Assembly (NCBI RefSeq): GCF_036373705.1
Contig: NC_089858.1
Coordinates: 35,888,249 to 35,952,248, forward strand
Length of the DNA stretch: 64,000 nucleotides
Direction of reading: 5' to 3'
DNA from: Amia ocellicauda
Lineage: Eukaryota; Chordata; Actinopteri; Amiiformes; Amiidae
How positions within the stretch are numbered: the stretch's first letter is position 1; each line of letters starts with the position of its first letter. The notes beneath the pieces are model-generated. The model saw only the letters and a program-made list of their open reading frames with translations, did not search any database and had not been told where the DNA came from. Below, one piece after another: positions 1 through 29,200 of the stretch. The position numbers and the translations under genes were made by a program.

Positions 1-1009
1 TTTGGAGACAGGCTTCCAGTCTGGGCCACTGTTCACAGGACCCTGAAGAGCAAGGCTACCCCGGGCAGGATTTGTGTCACTGCTCAGAGACAGCCCTGTC
101 CGTTTCAAGGGAGAAAATATTTGCTGGATAGGACCAGGCTTAATCTGCCTTAAACTGGTGTGAAGACCGAGGGGAGGGGAGGGGAGAGGAGGGTGGACTC
201 TGGCAGTGGCCACTTGGTGTGCAGGCCTCCCTGTTTGTGGGACTCTTGCTGAAGTCCTTGAGAACTGAAATCTCGTTGACACTTTAAAAATGTATCCCTT
301 AGCAAAATCTTTTTATTAGTTGATGTAATGGACACTTTTATTTCTTCCGTGTTTTTATAGTGGTCTTTATGGAAAGTACTTTAGAAATATGTGTTGTATT
401 GGAGTCCAGTCTGAGGTTTGGTTGTTTCAGTCAGGGTCTCTGCAACTAGTTGAACAAATCCAGCCATTGTCATTTTATTTATGTATTCATAACCTCTTGC
501 AGTCTGAAAGTCACTTGTCTTAAAGTTCCGCTGTATGGCTGTATACTGTAACCGGCTATTGTCCCGGCCCATCTTGGTTCAGGGTACAAAGTGCTGGTTT
601 AGTGTGGTGCACCTTGTGGGCATGCAGAGCTCTCCAAGGCACCTTTAACACAGCATTTTCATGTAGTTACTGTTGCAGTCCCTGAAGTGCTTTGTGGTAT
701 TGCATTATTGCCATCCTGCCCTGCAGCCCCTGTCCTCGGGCTGCTGTTATCTCCCCCCTGTGATTGTGGGTCACAGTGTGCCACTGCCAGGAGCATGGGC
801 TTTTTATAACTGCGCCCGGGACGGTGCAATGTGAGCTATGCCGAGATACACTGCCACGGCTATATTTAACTCCATGTGAAAAGGGGGCAGGCGATTGTGC
901 TGCACAGCTTTGACGAAGGGGTTGGGGTAGATCGCCGTGCCCCGGACTCCGGCCTGCACATGTCTCTGAGCTGGGGCGGGAGGAATGCCCGGGCACCCAC
1001 TCTGAGTAG

Positions 1010-1034
1010 GATCCATCCATCCATCCATCCATCA
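1010..1034. repeat. (ATCC)n tetranucleotide microsatellite
   Basis: Six or so tandem ATCC units are visible directly in the sequence, inside non-coding DNA. Confidence 0.85.
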
Positions 1035-2452
1035 GTCAAATAATACTTAGATGGCGTCTCATGGGCATCGTAAAATGTCTCGAAGCACTTTTACAAAACA
1101 AGGAGGAATAAATAAAATAATTGTAGGCCTGGTCGAACAGTCTGGCTTTAAATGGAGAAGAGAAGAAAGGTGTGACACTCAATGACCCTCCTCTTACAGA
1201 GCAGTTTCCCCTCAGGTCCTTTACAATCTGCAGGCTGGCTGTGCGGGTTGCATCAAGCAGTTTTATTATTATTATTAATTTCATTATTATATTTTGTTAT
1301 TATAATTCCATTCATTCAACTATGCAAATGTAGTCAAAACGGAGTCAAACATCTGAAAAGCCCAGCAGCTCATGTCAGCCGCTCTTCTTTGTTTAAGCAG
1401 GAGCAGTGCACACTGCCATGCACTGTGGGGTATTGTCGTCACCACTACCCTGTGGATATGGGTTCACAGCTCCTATTCCCTTGAGGAAACCCCTCCCTCA
1501 GCAGTGCAGGCTTTGGATCCACGCAGGACCTGCTAGGTCATTGTGAATTGGGCCTCTGGACCCATTTTGGGTGTGTTTTCCACACAGCTGGGCCTGTGCA
1601 GCATAGAGGCGGACAGACAGACATTCAGATTAGTAGACAGAGCTCCAGTTGGCCATATTTAGCCACTGCAGTGAACCAGACCTTTTGTTCTTGCAAAGCA
1701 TCTGTCCTGTATGCGTGCTTGGTGGACGAGCAATGGTGTGGATGTGCTTCTGGTCATTGTTTCTCAGGTGTCTGCAGGGAGAGGGGCAGGGCTGCAGCGT
1801 GTGGTGCTGCCAGCATGGCCCGGGCAATATTGGACCACACCACTGCCTGCCTCTGAACTCTCACTTCCCAGCCGCAGAAGAGCTGTGGCAAGTTATTTGG
1901 CAGCAGCACGCTTTGAAAGGAGACGCTTCTCCTGTAGCTTTAGTTCTTCCTACTGCGGGCTGTGTTCTGACATCAGCACTGGTGGAACGCCTGAAACATT
2001 CGGGGGGTCAGGTCAAATGCACGCTGGCTTTCCCCCTACCCCATGAATGTGTCGGCCCAGCGAAAACATGGGGGCAGGGGTTTTAGAGCTGAACGCACTC
2101 CCTCTTCCCATGAGCTCGCCAGGCAAGTAATGCAGGGACTGGCTGTGTGGCGCCTTCTCTGCCAGACATACAATCCCATGGGATAGTTGCCTGTGACTTT
2201 TCTACAGAAAGGGAGGGGGAGCGCCCTGTGACTTCTGTTGTACCTTGCTGTTGGGGACACACATGGCCCCTGGCACTCGCACTGTGTCTGTTGGGGATGG
2301 ACAGGTGAACGCATTATTTAGCACCTTCTGATCAGCAGCGATCACAATACACCTGCAGAGAGGGACGATGCAGGTATCCTCGGCATGGGATTAGATGCTT
2401 TGGGTGATATTTTTGCATTCCTGTTTGGGTTGGAGCACACAATGGGGACAAT

Positions 2453-2476
2453 TTGTGTGTGTGTGTGTGTGTGTGT
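2453..2476. repeat. (TG)n microsatellite
   Basis: An uninterrupted TG run of about 24 bases, in non-coding DNA. Confidence 0.9.
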
Positions 2477-3965
2477 ACAAGAGCTCCGTTATGTTGTTTA
2501 TCAGTCCCTTCCAAATATCTTGACTAGGGAGCAGAGAGGAAATGTTTCTGCTTGTAGCCTGGTGCATTCTGGGGGGGCTGCAGGTACTCCATGTCATGGA
2601 ATACTTGAGGTCATTGGTGGGGAACGGGCATCCCCAGCCAGTCCTGGGTCTGGAGGACTGCACCCCCGCAACTCGCAATTAGTTTGCACTCTGGGCACGC
2701 TCAGTAGCTGGGAAGAGAAGTCCCATTGGATCTAAGATGCATCATATGTGAACTGGCTCGCCGAGGCTCTCAGGAGGGACAACAAATACCTGGAGACATG
2801 GCAGCCAGAGAAAGCCCCTGGTACTGTAGGATGAATCGACCTGTCTTTCTCTCTCTGGCTGCAGCTCAGACTCGGTGCTAAATCCCTGCTTAATCACAGG
2901 CCGTGTCCGCCGGTGACAGTGCTTTGTCTGGCTGTCAAGCGAATGAGTGAGAGCAGGAGTCTCGGCAGCCGGCGAGATGATGCTCTTATCGGTAGTAGCA
3001 GTGAAGCCAGGCGGGCTGCAGAGGCGGCCTTCTGCACATGTGCCAGCTGCGTTCCCTCACCCCTGTCCAGGGGAATGCAAACTTCTTGCCTGCCTTCTGA
3101 CTGGCATGGCTTTTCTCAGTTTGGGGGGAGCCAAAGGGAGGGGAAGGGACCTGTTACATGTGTACCGCTAACAGCCTTTAACTGAACGTGTCAGACATGC
3201 AGGGGGACTTTCTGAAGAAGCACTTTCCCTAATTTATAATCTTAATCATTTTATATGGGCAGCTGTAAATAACTGCAGATAAGGACAGTGAGGTGAGGAG
3301 AAGGTGCCCAGTACTCCAGTTCAGTTGAAACAGTGGGCTCTGCAGCCTGCATGGCCCCCTGTAATATTCCTCATGAGGGGAGTGGCCCCGGGGTCTGCAG
3401 GGGTCTGTGTTACCCCCGCGGTGAGCAGTCCTGTCAGTGTGTGGGTTTCCTGTACTCGGACACAATCATAAGCGACACTTAAATAACTGATAACTGAAGC
3501 CACTGTTTAAACAATAGAGAACACACTTTCACAACTTCCTTTATTTATTATTCTTTTTACTTCAAGACTGCCCTACTTCAGAATTATTCCAAGTCTAGTT
3601 ACCGCTGAGAGATGTTTTATTGTGTCTAAAAACACACATTGTCAATTTATCAATGTCCAGCACAGATCACTCACAGCCTGTATGTCTCCCAGTTCAGTTG
3701 GCTGGCTGGTCCTGGTTGAATTGGTGTCGTACTGGTGTCAGGGGACCGAGTGACAGGGATCTGGCTTATTGATCAGCGTAGAGATGTGCAGCCCTTGACA
3801 CTCGGCAGCTGCCTAGCGGGCCGTGAGAGGTGACTGAGTGCTCGAGGCCGCAACTCAGGGAAATGGCCTGTGTTGCGGTTAATGTCCAACCCGGCAGGTG
3901 GGAGGAGATTTGCTTCGAGGGGACTTTTTGAGTTTTACATGCAAAACACTCTCGCTTCCCACTTT

Positions 3966-5106
3966 CAGGTGAATGGATTGACATTAAGGCATTTCACTGT
4001 ATTGTTTTTCTTCATAAGTTTAGATTTCTTCATATGGTTACTTGCTGGTGGCTTTTAAAAGAAGGGAACACATTTTACCCTTGGTGATGAGGGTTGTGGG
4101 AGTCATCGTTTTTTTTTTTTTGGTTCCAACGTGAGTGCGTCGGTGACTTGATTACCCCTATATGTTTCTCAATTCGATGTGTTTAGATTCTGTTGGATTG
4201 AGGACTCTCTCTCTCGTTAACTTAAAATCAATGTCTATTTCTGTCTAACTTTCTGTGCATCTCTCTCCCCCTCTGTGGGTGGCTGTGGTGTGTGAATCAG
4301 TATGTCTGTAGCGGTGTGAATGGGTGACTGTGTTCCTGAAACAGCCCAGTCATGGTGAGTGTGACGGTGAGTCTGTCTATGGAGTTCAGCAACCGCCAAA
4401 GGGCTCTGTCCTCCGCTGCCCTCTGCTGCCCCCAGTTCTCACCGGGGAGGAATGTGCAGCGCTGGGGCCCGTGACGTGCTTGACTTTTTTTACTCTGGCT
4501 GGATTTGCATGGCTGATGGGGCACACTGCTGCCGTCGGCATCAGGAGAAAGTTGGTTATCGCCGGTTATCTGGAAGTATTATATCTCAACCTTGGGATTG
4601 TTTTCTCAGCACTTAGAAAACACTTGGGGTCATTTGGCCGGCTAATGTAAATAATGACACCACCGCTGTAAATGCGGTTGGGCTCGGCCTGCTCTGGTAA
4701 AGATGGCCGCCAGTGCAGGATTGGAGCTGAGTGAACCGGGTTTCTCCTGGGTTAGATTTAGGTGGCTCAGTGGCTGGTGTTTTTTGAGGGTAACTTGACT
4801 GCAATATTTTGGACCACCGTGTAGAGCCAGCAGAAGTTCATGCTGTGGTCGTCTGTACATTTACCAGCATGTTATTAGATGCCATACATGCCAAGTCCCA
4901 AAGTGGAGAGAGCAACCCAGTGCATTGGCAATACTGCTGAAAATATAAGTGCAAAAATACTTTTGTGTGCCATAGACACAGGTGAATGGATTGACCATTA
5001 GGCATTTAATTTTTATTAATTTAATCCAAACTCTTCGTACATTTACTTGCTAGTTTCTCAAAACAAATTACCTTTTGTGACAAGGGCAGGTTTTGTGGTT
5101 GTCATC
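3966..5106. repeat. Diverged direct repeat pair (3966-4108 and 4979-5106)
   Basis: Both copies start with AGGTGAATGGATTGAC, followed by a similar GGCATTT. Both continue to a TTACTTGCT block and end in a similar GTGG...GTCATC block. The second copy is shorter and clearly diverged. Either an old segmental duplication or two copies of an ancient dispersed element would explain this. I recognise no coding content in either copy. Confidence 0.6.
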
Positions 5107-5330
5107 TGTTGCTTTTTGTTTGGATGCATTTAGATTGCGTAGACTCTGACACTGTTTAATGATTACTGAGTAGATGAAGTAATGAATGATTCAATAGATA
5201 AATAATAGCAATGATAAAAATTACAATAAAATAGAAAATTCGTAATAGAAATAACTAAATACTATGCACATTATCACAATCTCTACAGGAGTCTTTCTCA
5301 CAACACATACTGTCTCTGTCTCTCTCTGAT

Positions 5331-5420
5331 TCAGATTCAAATTCAGAAAGCTTTATTGGCATGACCAATGACCGTATTGACAAAGCAATAATCGCAATTG
5401 TCAAAAACATTTATAACAAT
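5331..5420 (-). mobile_element. LINE-like 3' tail fragment
   Basis: Read on the minus strand, this stretch ends with a CATGCCAATAAAGCTTT-type string followed by degenerate GAATTTGAAT repeats. That resembles the 3' end of non-LTR retrotransposons that are widespread in fish genomes. Only the tail is recognisable and no reverse transcriptase reading frame is next to it. The family assignment is an inference from memory of fish repeats. Confidence 0.45.
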
Positions 5421-8400
5421 AATAATGAGAACAGTAGTGATGACAATAGTGATATCGCCAGAAGGTACATTTAGAGCGGAGACTAACTCTGTGCTTGGGG
5501 AATACCACTGACAATATTGAGGTGGGTCTGCTCAGGGTCACGACCTCAACTCCAGAGATGATTCACAAGAGAATCGGGAAGAGCAGGCACGCCTCGACTC
5601 CCACCTTCAGAACCAGAGCTGTTACTTAGCTACTCTATAACCAATCAAGCAGCCCCTCAGTCAGTCCTATCAATCAGTGTTGTTGTTTTATAGTGTTTAT
5701 AGTGGTTAGCAGCACTGTTTCCAATGATGTCGTAACAGGGCACAGTACAATGGAGGAGCACTGTATAGATTAAAAAGTAGTTGTGAAGTTCTTTACCTAT
5801 ATTTGCATGCGTATCATTTGGCGCAGCGGGAGATGTGATAAGGAGTGCTTCCTGTTTAGAGTTGTCTAGCTTGTACACTGTTCAGAGTAGTGTAAACGAA
5901 TCCATGACTTGGTTACAAGCAGTCGCTGCCACTTTGTAACTTTCTGGAATGGGAACCCCCCCCCCCCCCTTTTTTTTTTCCTCTCTCTCTCTCCACTCCA
6001 GCTCTTTGCTTACTGTGCAACCATGTTTTGGCACTGCAGGGAGCTTGTCGAACAAACAAGTCCGCCAACCAAATGCATCAGAACCCACCAGAGCCACACT
6101 CTCACAGAGACGTCTACTGACCTGCCGATCAATTCGTTTGATGGCAGCCAGTGAAAGCCAAGTGGAGTACGGGGCTGTGGGAGTGCGGTCTGTCTGGTCC
6201 TGGGAGGGGAAGGGTGGCTGCGGTTATGGTTTATGTAATACTGAGGGGCTGGGCTCTGTCCAGATAGTTTTCTGTGTGTGTGCGTGCGTGTTTCCCTGCA
6301 ATGTGGTTTTCATTAGGCTGAGAGTGGCTTTTTGCCTCCCATTTCTGTCACTCCTCTTTCCCAAAACATGTTTATGTATTCATTGATTGATTGATTTCCT
6401 AAGTGTCCCAACACTGTCGCCCTCCATTCTCGCTGCTGCTGCAGTCTCGCCAGTTTAATGGGGGCAGTGCTTTATATTGACATTTCAATAAATAAATAAA
6501 CAAACCAACCATCACATGCATAGAGTGATGCAGGGAGGGACTTTTGTATTTTTATAATGTTGCCACTGGCCAGGGGGTCAGGCAGATCTGTGAGAAACTG
6601 TTACTGTATTAACCAGATTCAGTTTATTAAGAGGATTTAATAATGATTGGTGGTGGAGGAGGGTGGTAGTGTTTGCTTGATTTCCCCTCTGTGTTAAGCC
6701 TAGTTGTTGTCGGGTTATTCCAGTTACGAAGTCAAGCGAGAAACTGTTCTAATGCAGTTTGGCATCTGACTAGGGGCTCTTACAGAAAACAGGAAATTGC
6801 AGTCAGACCAAGAATTCTGTTTCCTCTTTTACCAGGGGAACCCCTTACATGCTTGGTTGGTGTGGGTGAGTGTAGGTGGGTGGGGGTGGGTGGGGGTGTG
6901 TGGGTGTGTGTATTGATTTACCTTCCTGTTGCACACACGGCCCCCATCCATCTACGCAGGACCCTGTAGGTGTGCTAGTATTTTAAATGTTTAGCACCTC
7001 AGTCCGGTTCATCTTAACAGTTTGACACCGACCCAGTAATCTTCCCACCGTGCTAGAGAGGAGTGACACTGGGGTTTGTTCTACTCATACACGTAGTGTG
7101 TGGGTTAACCCTGTGAGGGTGTAGGGAAGTGTGCCGTATGTGCTTTTTCACCCACCTTCGACCAGGGAGGTGCCAGCAGCAAGTGCCTATAACCCAGTGG
7201 TACAGTCACAGTGACCCTGCACTGCGAGACAACACAGTGGGGAGAAGGAAAGTGTGCCGGCGAGGTTGGGGTGGGAGTATGTATGCGTGTGTGTCATTGA
7301 GTTGGTTAGTGTGTGAGGGTCAAGAGTGTGTGCGTGCATGCGTGCGGGAGACTGTTGGGGGCAAGGGGGGTTTTGAGTGCCGATTCCATGACTGTATCGC
7401 GCACAATCCACTGGCACTGCAGCACCTTGGCACCTTGGTTTCACCTACATCAACCTGTCCAGCCACTATGGGGCTGGTAGGGAATGTGCCAGATGCTGTG
7501 GAAGAGTGGATCTAGTATGGAGGACAATAGCTTCCCCCTTGGTATTTTTGAATGGAAATTCAGTTTTGTAATGACCATTTTGTAATGTTTGCGTAGCTTG
7601 TGTTGGTGGCTAATATTTGATTAGTGGTCAGTGCAGACATACATTAGATAAGGCAGCAAGCATGAGATTTTGGTCTTGGCTTGTATGCAAGGAGCCTTAC
7701 AGTTGTCATAACCTGAAGAGCACTGGCCTGCAATGCATTGTGGGATGTAGAGGAGAGGAGGAGGCAGGGTGGGGTGTGTGTATTGTTTTTTTTTCTAGCC
7801 ATGTCACCATGTGTTCCATCTGTCTGCCGCCTGTTTGCCATTCGCCCCCACCACCCCCCTGGCGGGGATGAAAGATGATTAATCAGATCAGAGATGGCAC
7901 TGCGTTCTCGCTTTAACCAGGGCTGTGGCTAAGCCTGCAGGAGAGCTGCAGTCAGGGCCTCCCCTGAGGAGAGGGGGCAAAAGCAGTGCCTGAGGAGATG
8001 GAAGGGGAGAGACAGACGCACACACACACGCACAGAGAGACACAGTGATGTGTGCACTGTCTCCCTGACTGACCTCTGTGTCCGCTGTGGAGTCTGAGCT
8101 GAGGCTCCAGGGCAGAGTGGCTCAGTGAGGTGGGTTGGGTCCCATTGTCCCTGTAAGCAGATTATTTGGGGTGGGGTGCTGTGCTGGCTCAGTTTTGTGG
8201 TGGCCACCCAAGATTATCATCTCCCCTACAGGGAGGCTGGGTCAACACACACGTCCGCACAGCTGTCAACTGGGGCTGCGTGGAAAGGAAGAAATTTAAA
8301 ACAATGATTCTTAATAATGATAAATATGGGGTAGAGATTCAATCCACTGTAAGAGAACTAAACAAGGTTTCAGTCAGTCTTCCCTGTGAGCAGAGGAAGG

Positions 8401-11272
8401 CAAGGGAGTTTAATTCCTCCTTTCCCACCCCTTGGCCCGTTTCACATTTGTCCCCTTTTGCTCTTCCTGTCATGAATGTGGTCCGGGGGACAGAGAATGC
8501 CAAGGTAGAGGAAGGGAGTGGTGGATTAAGAGATGGAGTGAGAGAGAAGGCAACAGGGAAGCAGGGGTGGAGATGAGGAGAAAGTAGCAAGGAGAGAAAA
8601 GGAGGAGGGGAGATCGAGAACAGTGCGTTCTGTTCATTCCAGGGCAGGAACAGTGTGTGCTCCGAACTCCGTCACACGCGGAGCGGGGGGGAGGCGGTGC
8701 ATTGGGCGGTGGATTGGGGGGGGGCGAGTGGGCTTCCATGCTTCAGTAGCTCACCGCTCATAAAAAGCATCGGTCCTGCTGCAGAGAGGAGCGACAATCC
8801 TGCACAGGACTGCCAACACACCTGTGTGTGTCTGTGGGCATCCGTGTGTGTACTGGGCAGCAACACTGCAGGGTGTAGCGCTGTGGTTGTCTACATTGAG
8901 CTGTGTGCATGTTTGAGAGCAGTGTTTGTGCAAGTGTAGAGTAGATGTGTTAGTATTTATCATCCCAGTCAGTTGAGAGCGTAGCACACTGGAATACAGC
9001 ACTGTTCTCTGAAGTGTGCGGAGTGGAGGGGGGGGATTTTTAGGAGTCCCCATGAATAGCAGACCTGTACACAAAGTGTGTGTGTGTGTGTCCATATGTG
9101 CAGTTGCAGTATATCCGTGTGTGTGCAGGTCTGTGTGTGTCTCGGGGGCAGTGTAACAGTTAACTATTGGGCGACAGAGGACTTGTTTCCTGTCTGCAGC
9201 GGTGCTGGCGGGCTTGAGGCACCGCTCCAAATCTCTGCTGCTTTCCCTCACCTTTCTCCTTCCCCTCTCGTTAGTCTCTCTCTCAACACACATGTTCTCT
9301 GTGCATATAATTTCCTTCACTCTCGCTCATTGTGCCCCCTCCCTCCCTCCCATCCAATATCATTGTCCTTCTCTCCTCTCCCTAACGTTCCCCTGCTTTT
9401 CTGTGTGCGTGTGTGCGTGAGTGCGTGCGTGTGTCTGTCTTTTGCTCTCCCCCCCCCCCCCTTCTCTTTTGCTCCTTTTCTCTCTTCCAGCTGTAGGCTG
9501 TCTGCTTTGGTGAGTGACCTAAATCGGGGGAGGGAGGGTGAAAGGCAGTGATGTTTGTTACAAATTAGCATGTCGGTAAATATAGTTTATCCCTGAGATT
9601 GGCAGGGTGAATATGGCTTGGATAACTGACCTCCTTCACTTAAACAGCGGGGGGGTGGGGCATCTGGGTTGGGGGGAGGGGAGTACAGGGAAGGGGGTCA
9701 GGGGGACAAACAGCCAGGCACTTACTGAGCAAGGAAGCCTGCGAGGTGGATGGGGTTGCTGTAACCTTGAACTCGTGTCTCTAATGGAAGGCTAGGCTGA
9801 GGGGGACAGCCGACTGCAGGCTTGGTGCTCCAGTGGTTGAAGGACAAGGCCTTGAAACCAGGTGGTTCAGACCCCCAGCTCCTCCCAGGGGCTGGTTGAT
9901 GCCCCACTGTGCGTGTGGCACAGACAAAAGCGTCTGCAACATGACAGATTTGGTTTTGCTTGCCATGTCTGTAGCCTCCCTCACGCGCTGGTCAGTCCTG
10001 CTCTTGCAAGACACTGAACATATCCAAAGTCATCTACCTTTTTCATTCTCCATTTTTTTTTTTTTTTTTTTTTTCTTTTTCTTTTTCTCCACCCCCCTCC
10101 CTCCTTTCTTCTATATTTTCTCTCTACGGTGTTATTTTTAGCTGACTGGTAACACCACGTCTCATCTTCTGTCAGAGACAAATAAAATCTCCCATCGTAA
10201 GCTGCCTACAGGATCGCTAGCCCTCGTGAATAAATTAGTGTGTAAAAGAAATAAGCAAATGAATAAATAAATATCAGCGATGCATGGCAGTGTAGCCCCC
10301 CCCTCTCGTTGATGCTTCCGAGTTATTGAGAAATCGACCTCTTTGTGTTCGTGAGAGCTGCGTTGCACAATCCCTGCCGAGCGCTTTAAATAACTCTGTG
10401 GCAGTTCTATAAAAACCACAGAGAGGGAGACTACGGCCCAGGCAGGGCGCTGATAGGAGCACTAGCGGAGAATGCAGCCGTGGAGGTGGGCACAAAATGA
10501 TCATCGAGGATGAGGTCTTCATACCAGGAGGTTTGGACCCCAGCTTGGCCCGTTTACCCCCCCCTCCACCCGCCAGACAGCTTAAGGCACCTTCCCATGG
10601 TGATCTCCCCTGCTCTTCGTCACCCAGGGATCACTAGGAGCAGGGGAGGCTGACCGAGCCGTGTGCAGAGGGTGGGGGTTATGTGTTGGCTTGGTTGTGT
10701 GTTGGTTATGAATGAGCTGGTTTCCAAGTTTCCATAGTGCAGTTGAAAAGGTGCAAAATTATTAACAAAATTCACTCAAACGACTTGTTGATTAGGACAA
10801 ACGCACCAAACCTCAATTACACGAGCACAGTGCAAGACTTCGCCCCTCTCCCTTTCCATCTACACGAAAGCTCTCGTACGCCAGGAGTGGCAGAGTCAAA
10901 CTGCCAGAGAGAAGTGTTGACGCTTGCTTGGCAGTACTGTTGTGGTGTTAGAGGGGCGCCGTTGTGTCTCAGTGTCCTTGTGTCCACCCAGCTCTTGTCC
11001 TGTGCTGGACGTCCGCCTCCAGCTGAGAGTGCTGGAGACACTGGCTCGGCTCTCTTGGTTTGTGGCAAGCTGTCTGGTCTGCAGTCCTCCCCAGGACCTG
11101 CCTTGAAATGTCTTGTTGGCCCAAAGTCACAGGTCGTGTGAGAGGTATTGCAATTGTGTGTCCAGTCCATTGTCAGTGTCGGTGACTCCCACTCCTCTCT
11201 CTGTGTCCCTCTCTCAGGCTGCCTGCTGGGTTGTGGTGTCTGGGGCTCCCTACTGATCCCCACGCCCCTCCG

Positions 11273-26299
<15,027 letters not shown>

Positions 26300-29200
26300 G
26301 CATGCCCCCATGGCCCCCGCCCCCCGTCCCCCACAGGGACTGAGAAACCTCATATCCCGAGATCCTCTCCAGAGACGGACACTTTGCCTCCAGTTTGCAG
26401 AATCCATTGAGGGGGATGAGAAGAAAACAATTGGAAAATAATGAACTACTTTAGTCCCCTGCAGCTGGAAACTGCAAAAAAAACAAAAAAAAAAAAACAC
26501 ACATTTCCCACAATTCCTTAGGGCAGACTTGAAAACTTTTAAAGGGCAGCAGTGTGGTGCCGATCTGTGTGTGTGGCACAGGACTACAGCACACACAATT
26601 ATTGGGCCATGACCTTTCAACTCTGAACCAGAGGGACACCCTCCTGACTTGCTTTCTATACCCCCCCACCCCCCCCACCCCAAAAGCCATCACAGCCACT
26701 GTCATGTGAGTCTGGCATTTGTATCCATGTGTGCCACTGCAAATAGCATCTCTCAGCAGCCTTTAGGGCAGGTCTCTGACTGCGGCGTTCCTTTGGTGGT
26801 GATGAAGGTGGTGGGGTAGCCAATCGGCCAACCCTGCTTCTGCAGAGGGGCAGTGTGGCTCAGAGTTGAGGGCAGAGGATGGGGGCAACAATTGAGGACT
26901 ACAAAACCCACAAAAGATTAAATTTAATGTAGTTACTAAATGTAATCGATGAATGAAGGAACAACATTTTTAAAAATAAAAAGGAAGGAAAAAATAAAGG
27001 AAGAATAGAAATTGTCCCATAATCTGGAAACTTCCAGCTGAGACGGACAGGAACCAGGGGGAGACCATACTGCTGACCAGGGCCCTCCACCGCCCCACCT
27101 GTGCCCGCACCCAAGACCCCGACTCCATGGGCTCCACACTGCCGCACGCAGGTGCTTGCCCCTGTGCCCAGACGTCGTCTTCCGGTGCCACCTCTGGCTC
27201 CAGCAGGGGTGTCCTCTTCTTATTTTATAAGCATTTTTATTTTATTTTTTACCTGTATGCCACCACGCTGCACAACCTGGTCCCGGAACCACAGGCCATC
27301 GCCCCCCAGGACTGTCCCTGAGGGGGGTGTTCTGGGGAAAGAAATTGTTTTAAAAGTGCGAGAAATGGTTTTAAATTGTTTTGTTTGTATGTTTTTTATA
27401 TATATTTCTTCTTTAGAAGACAACAAACAACAAAAAATCTATAGGAAAAAGTAGAGCATTGTATTGATCCCAGAGCTGTACTGAGCGCCCGCCTGACCAC
27501 CTGTCCCACTTCGATGAGGTCCAGTGGGAGGCGTCTCATCGCGCCGTGTCCAGCCACAGTTTTTGAATTTCGTTTTCTCCTCAGACTCCTGTTCTCTAGC
27601 CTGCGACGATCCTCTGTAGAGCAGGGTGACATGCTCATCGCTGAACTGGCTTCAATGTATTTCATGTCAATTTGAGTTCAAGTTTCCCAGGCCCTCTAAA
27701 CAAAAAGGCTTTTTTTTTTTTTTTTAATCACCCAGTACCCCCGCCCCACTCGAGAGACCAAACAAGATTGTGTTTGACTTTATTTTTATTTTTTCTTTGG
27801 TCCATTTATATATATTTTTTAACTGCGTCATGGATTAAAATCAAGACATCAAACCTAGCTGCGCCTGCCATTCCCTGGGCCTCATGGGAGGTTGCCACTG
27901 GGTAGAAGCAGACCCACAAAAGTGCAGCTTTGTGTGCTGAGGATTGGCAGCTGAAGCTTGGACTGTAGTGGCAGCCTGTGTCTTGTGAAGGGACGCATGC
28001 GAGAGGCCAGGCAACCGCAATCTTGGATGCTCACGGAGTCATTTATTCATAGGTTGCCATAAAACCATAAGCAATTCTCCTTTCTTGTCCATATAAAGGC
28101 TTGGACGAAGTGAGCTCTGCCACAGAACGCTGTGTGACTAAACCCTCCGTTGCGATTTGTGTGTCGTCGTCTCCCTCCCTCCTCCTCCTCTCTCCACTGC
28201 CCCAGTCTGTCTGCCGCTCTGGCACAGACCTGGAGTCTACCCTACAGGGTGAGAGTCTAAAGGTCAATCTGTTTATTTGCTTGTCCCACCTTCCCCTCCC
28301 CTCCCCCCTCTCCGACTGCTCCCCGATCTGGCAGTCCTCCAGAGTCAGTGGCACAAGCAGGGTGTGTGTGTGATACGCACGGAGTACTAGAGCACAATAC
28401 CCAACACGCTGGGCATCGTTAACGTGAAGCACATTTGTATTCGTTCTTAATTTTAATTTGACCGGAACAGGGTTTCCTATTTGATGTGATTTTAAACCGA
28501 AAAGAAAAGACAGAAATGCATCGTGACCTAATGACAGACCCGAGTGTTTTTACTCCTTCGCTCCTGTCACTGGCAGTTCATGACTGAGGCCTGGTGCCTG
28601 CTGTGATGTGAACTCCTCTGGTTTGGCTGGATTTGGCCCCTGGCTGTTGGGCTGAGGACAAACTGCTCCCTGGGTCCACAGCATTGGGAAACGCATCTCC
28701 GGGATCCAGGACCACTTCTGCTTCACGGTCTGTTCACTCGTATAGCAGGAGAGGGCCAGGTGCTATTCTCGTCTTCACCCCCGTCCTGTCTGTGAGGGCG
28801 CGGCGACACAACGCAGTCCTCCCCTTCGTGCACATGCAGTTGAGCTCGGCCTTCCCACAGAAAGTTGCATTTTATTTAGTTTCCCTGCCTCTTTAATTTA
28901 TAATATCAACAGTGTAGACATTTAAAATGCAGTGGAAAGACACCAAGGCCTCCCTCCGTGCAGCCTGCCACAGCTCTGCAGCCTCTCGGACCAGCTTCAC
29001 CCAGTCTGAGCCGAGTGCCGCCCGCCCCGTCCCACGGCATTGCCCTGCGAGACGGCACTGTGGGCGACTGCTGCCTGGATACTGGTGCCAGCCGGAGCTG
29101 CTGCCTGCCCAGTGCAAAATTACTGCAGTACTTAAAGCACCATCTAATGGGCCTCCGAGACTCAACCCTGGGGCCAATTACTTAAAACACCTTGACTATC

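Larger units (their letters stand above)
1..11218. other. Non-coding region upstream of the first ZMIZ2 coding exon
   Basis: I find no exon with convincing homology in this stretch. It holds short simple repeats (an ATCC tract at 1010-1034, TG repeats at 2453-2476, C/T-rich runs near 5958-5980 and 9450-9500, a T tract at 10052-10080), a diverged direct repeat (3966-4108 and 4979-5106) and a LINE-like tail near 5331-5420. It is most simply the 5' flank or first non-coding intron of ZMIZ2. I see no clear CpG-island promoter here, so the ZMIZ2 transcription start may lie left of the window. A TATA-like string near 10408 has no supporting context. Confidence 0.6.

Noticed and set aside
8751..9320. 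A 189-codon minus-strand frame
   Set aside because: It consists largely of TH/TD repeats from CA/GT simple sequence and has no homology that I recognise.
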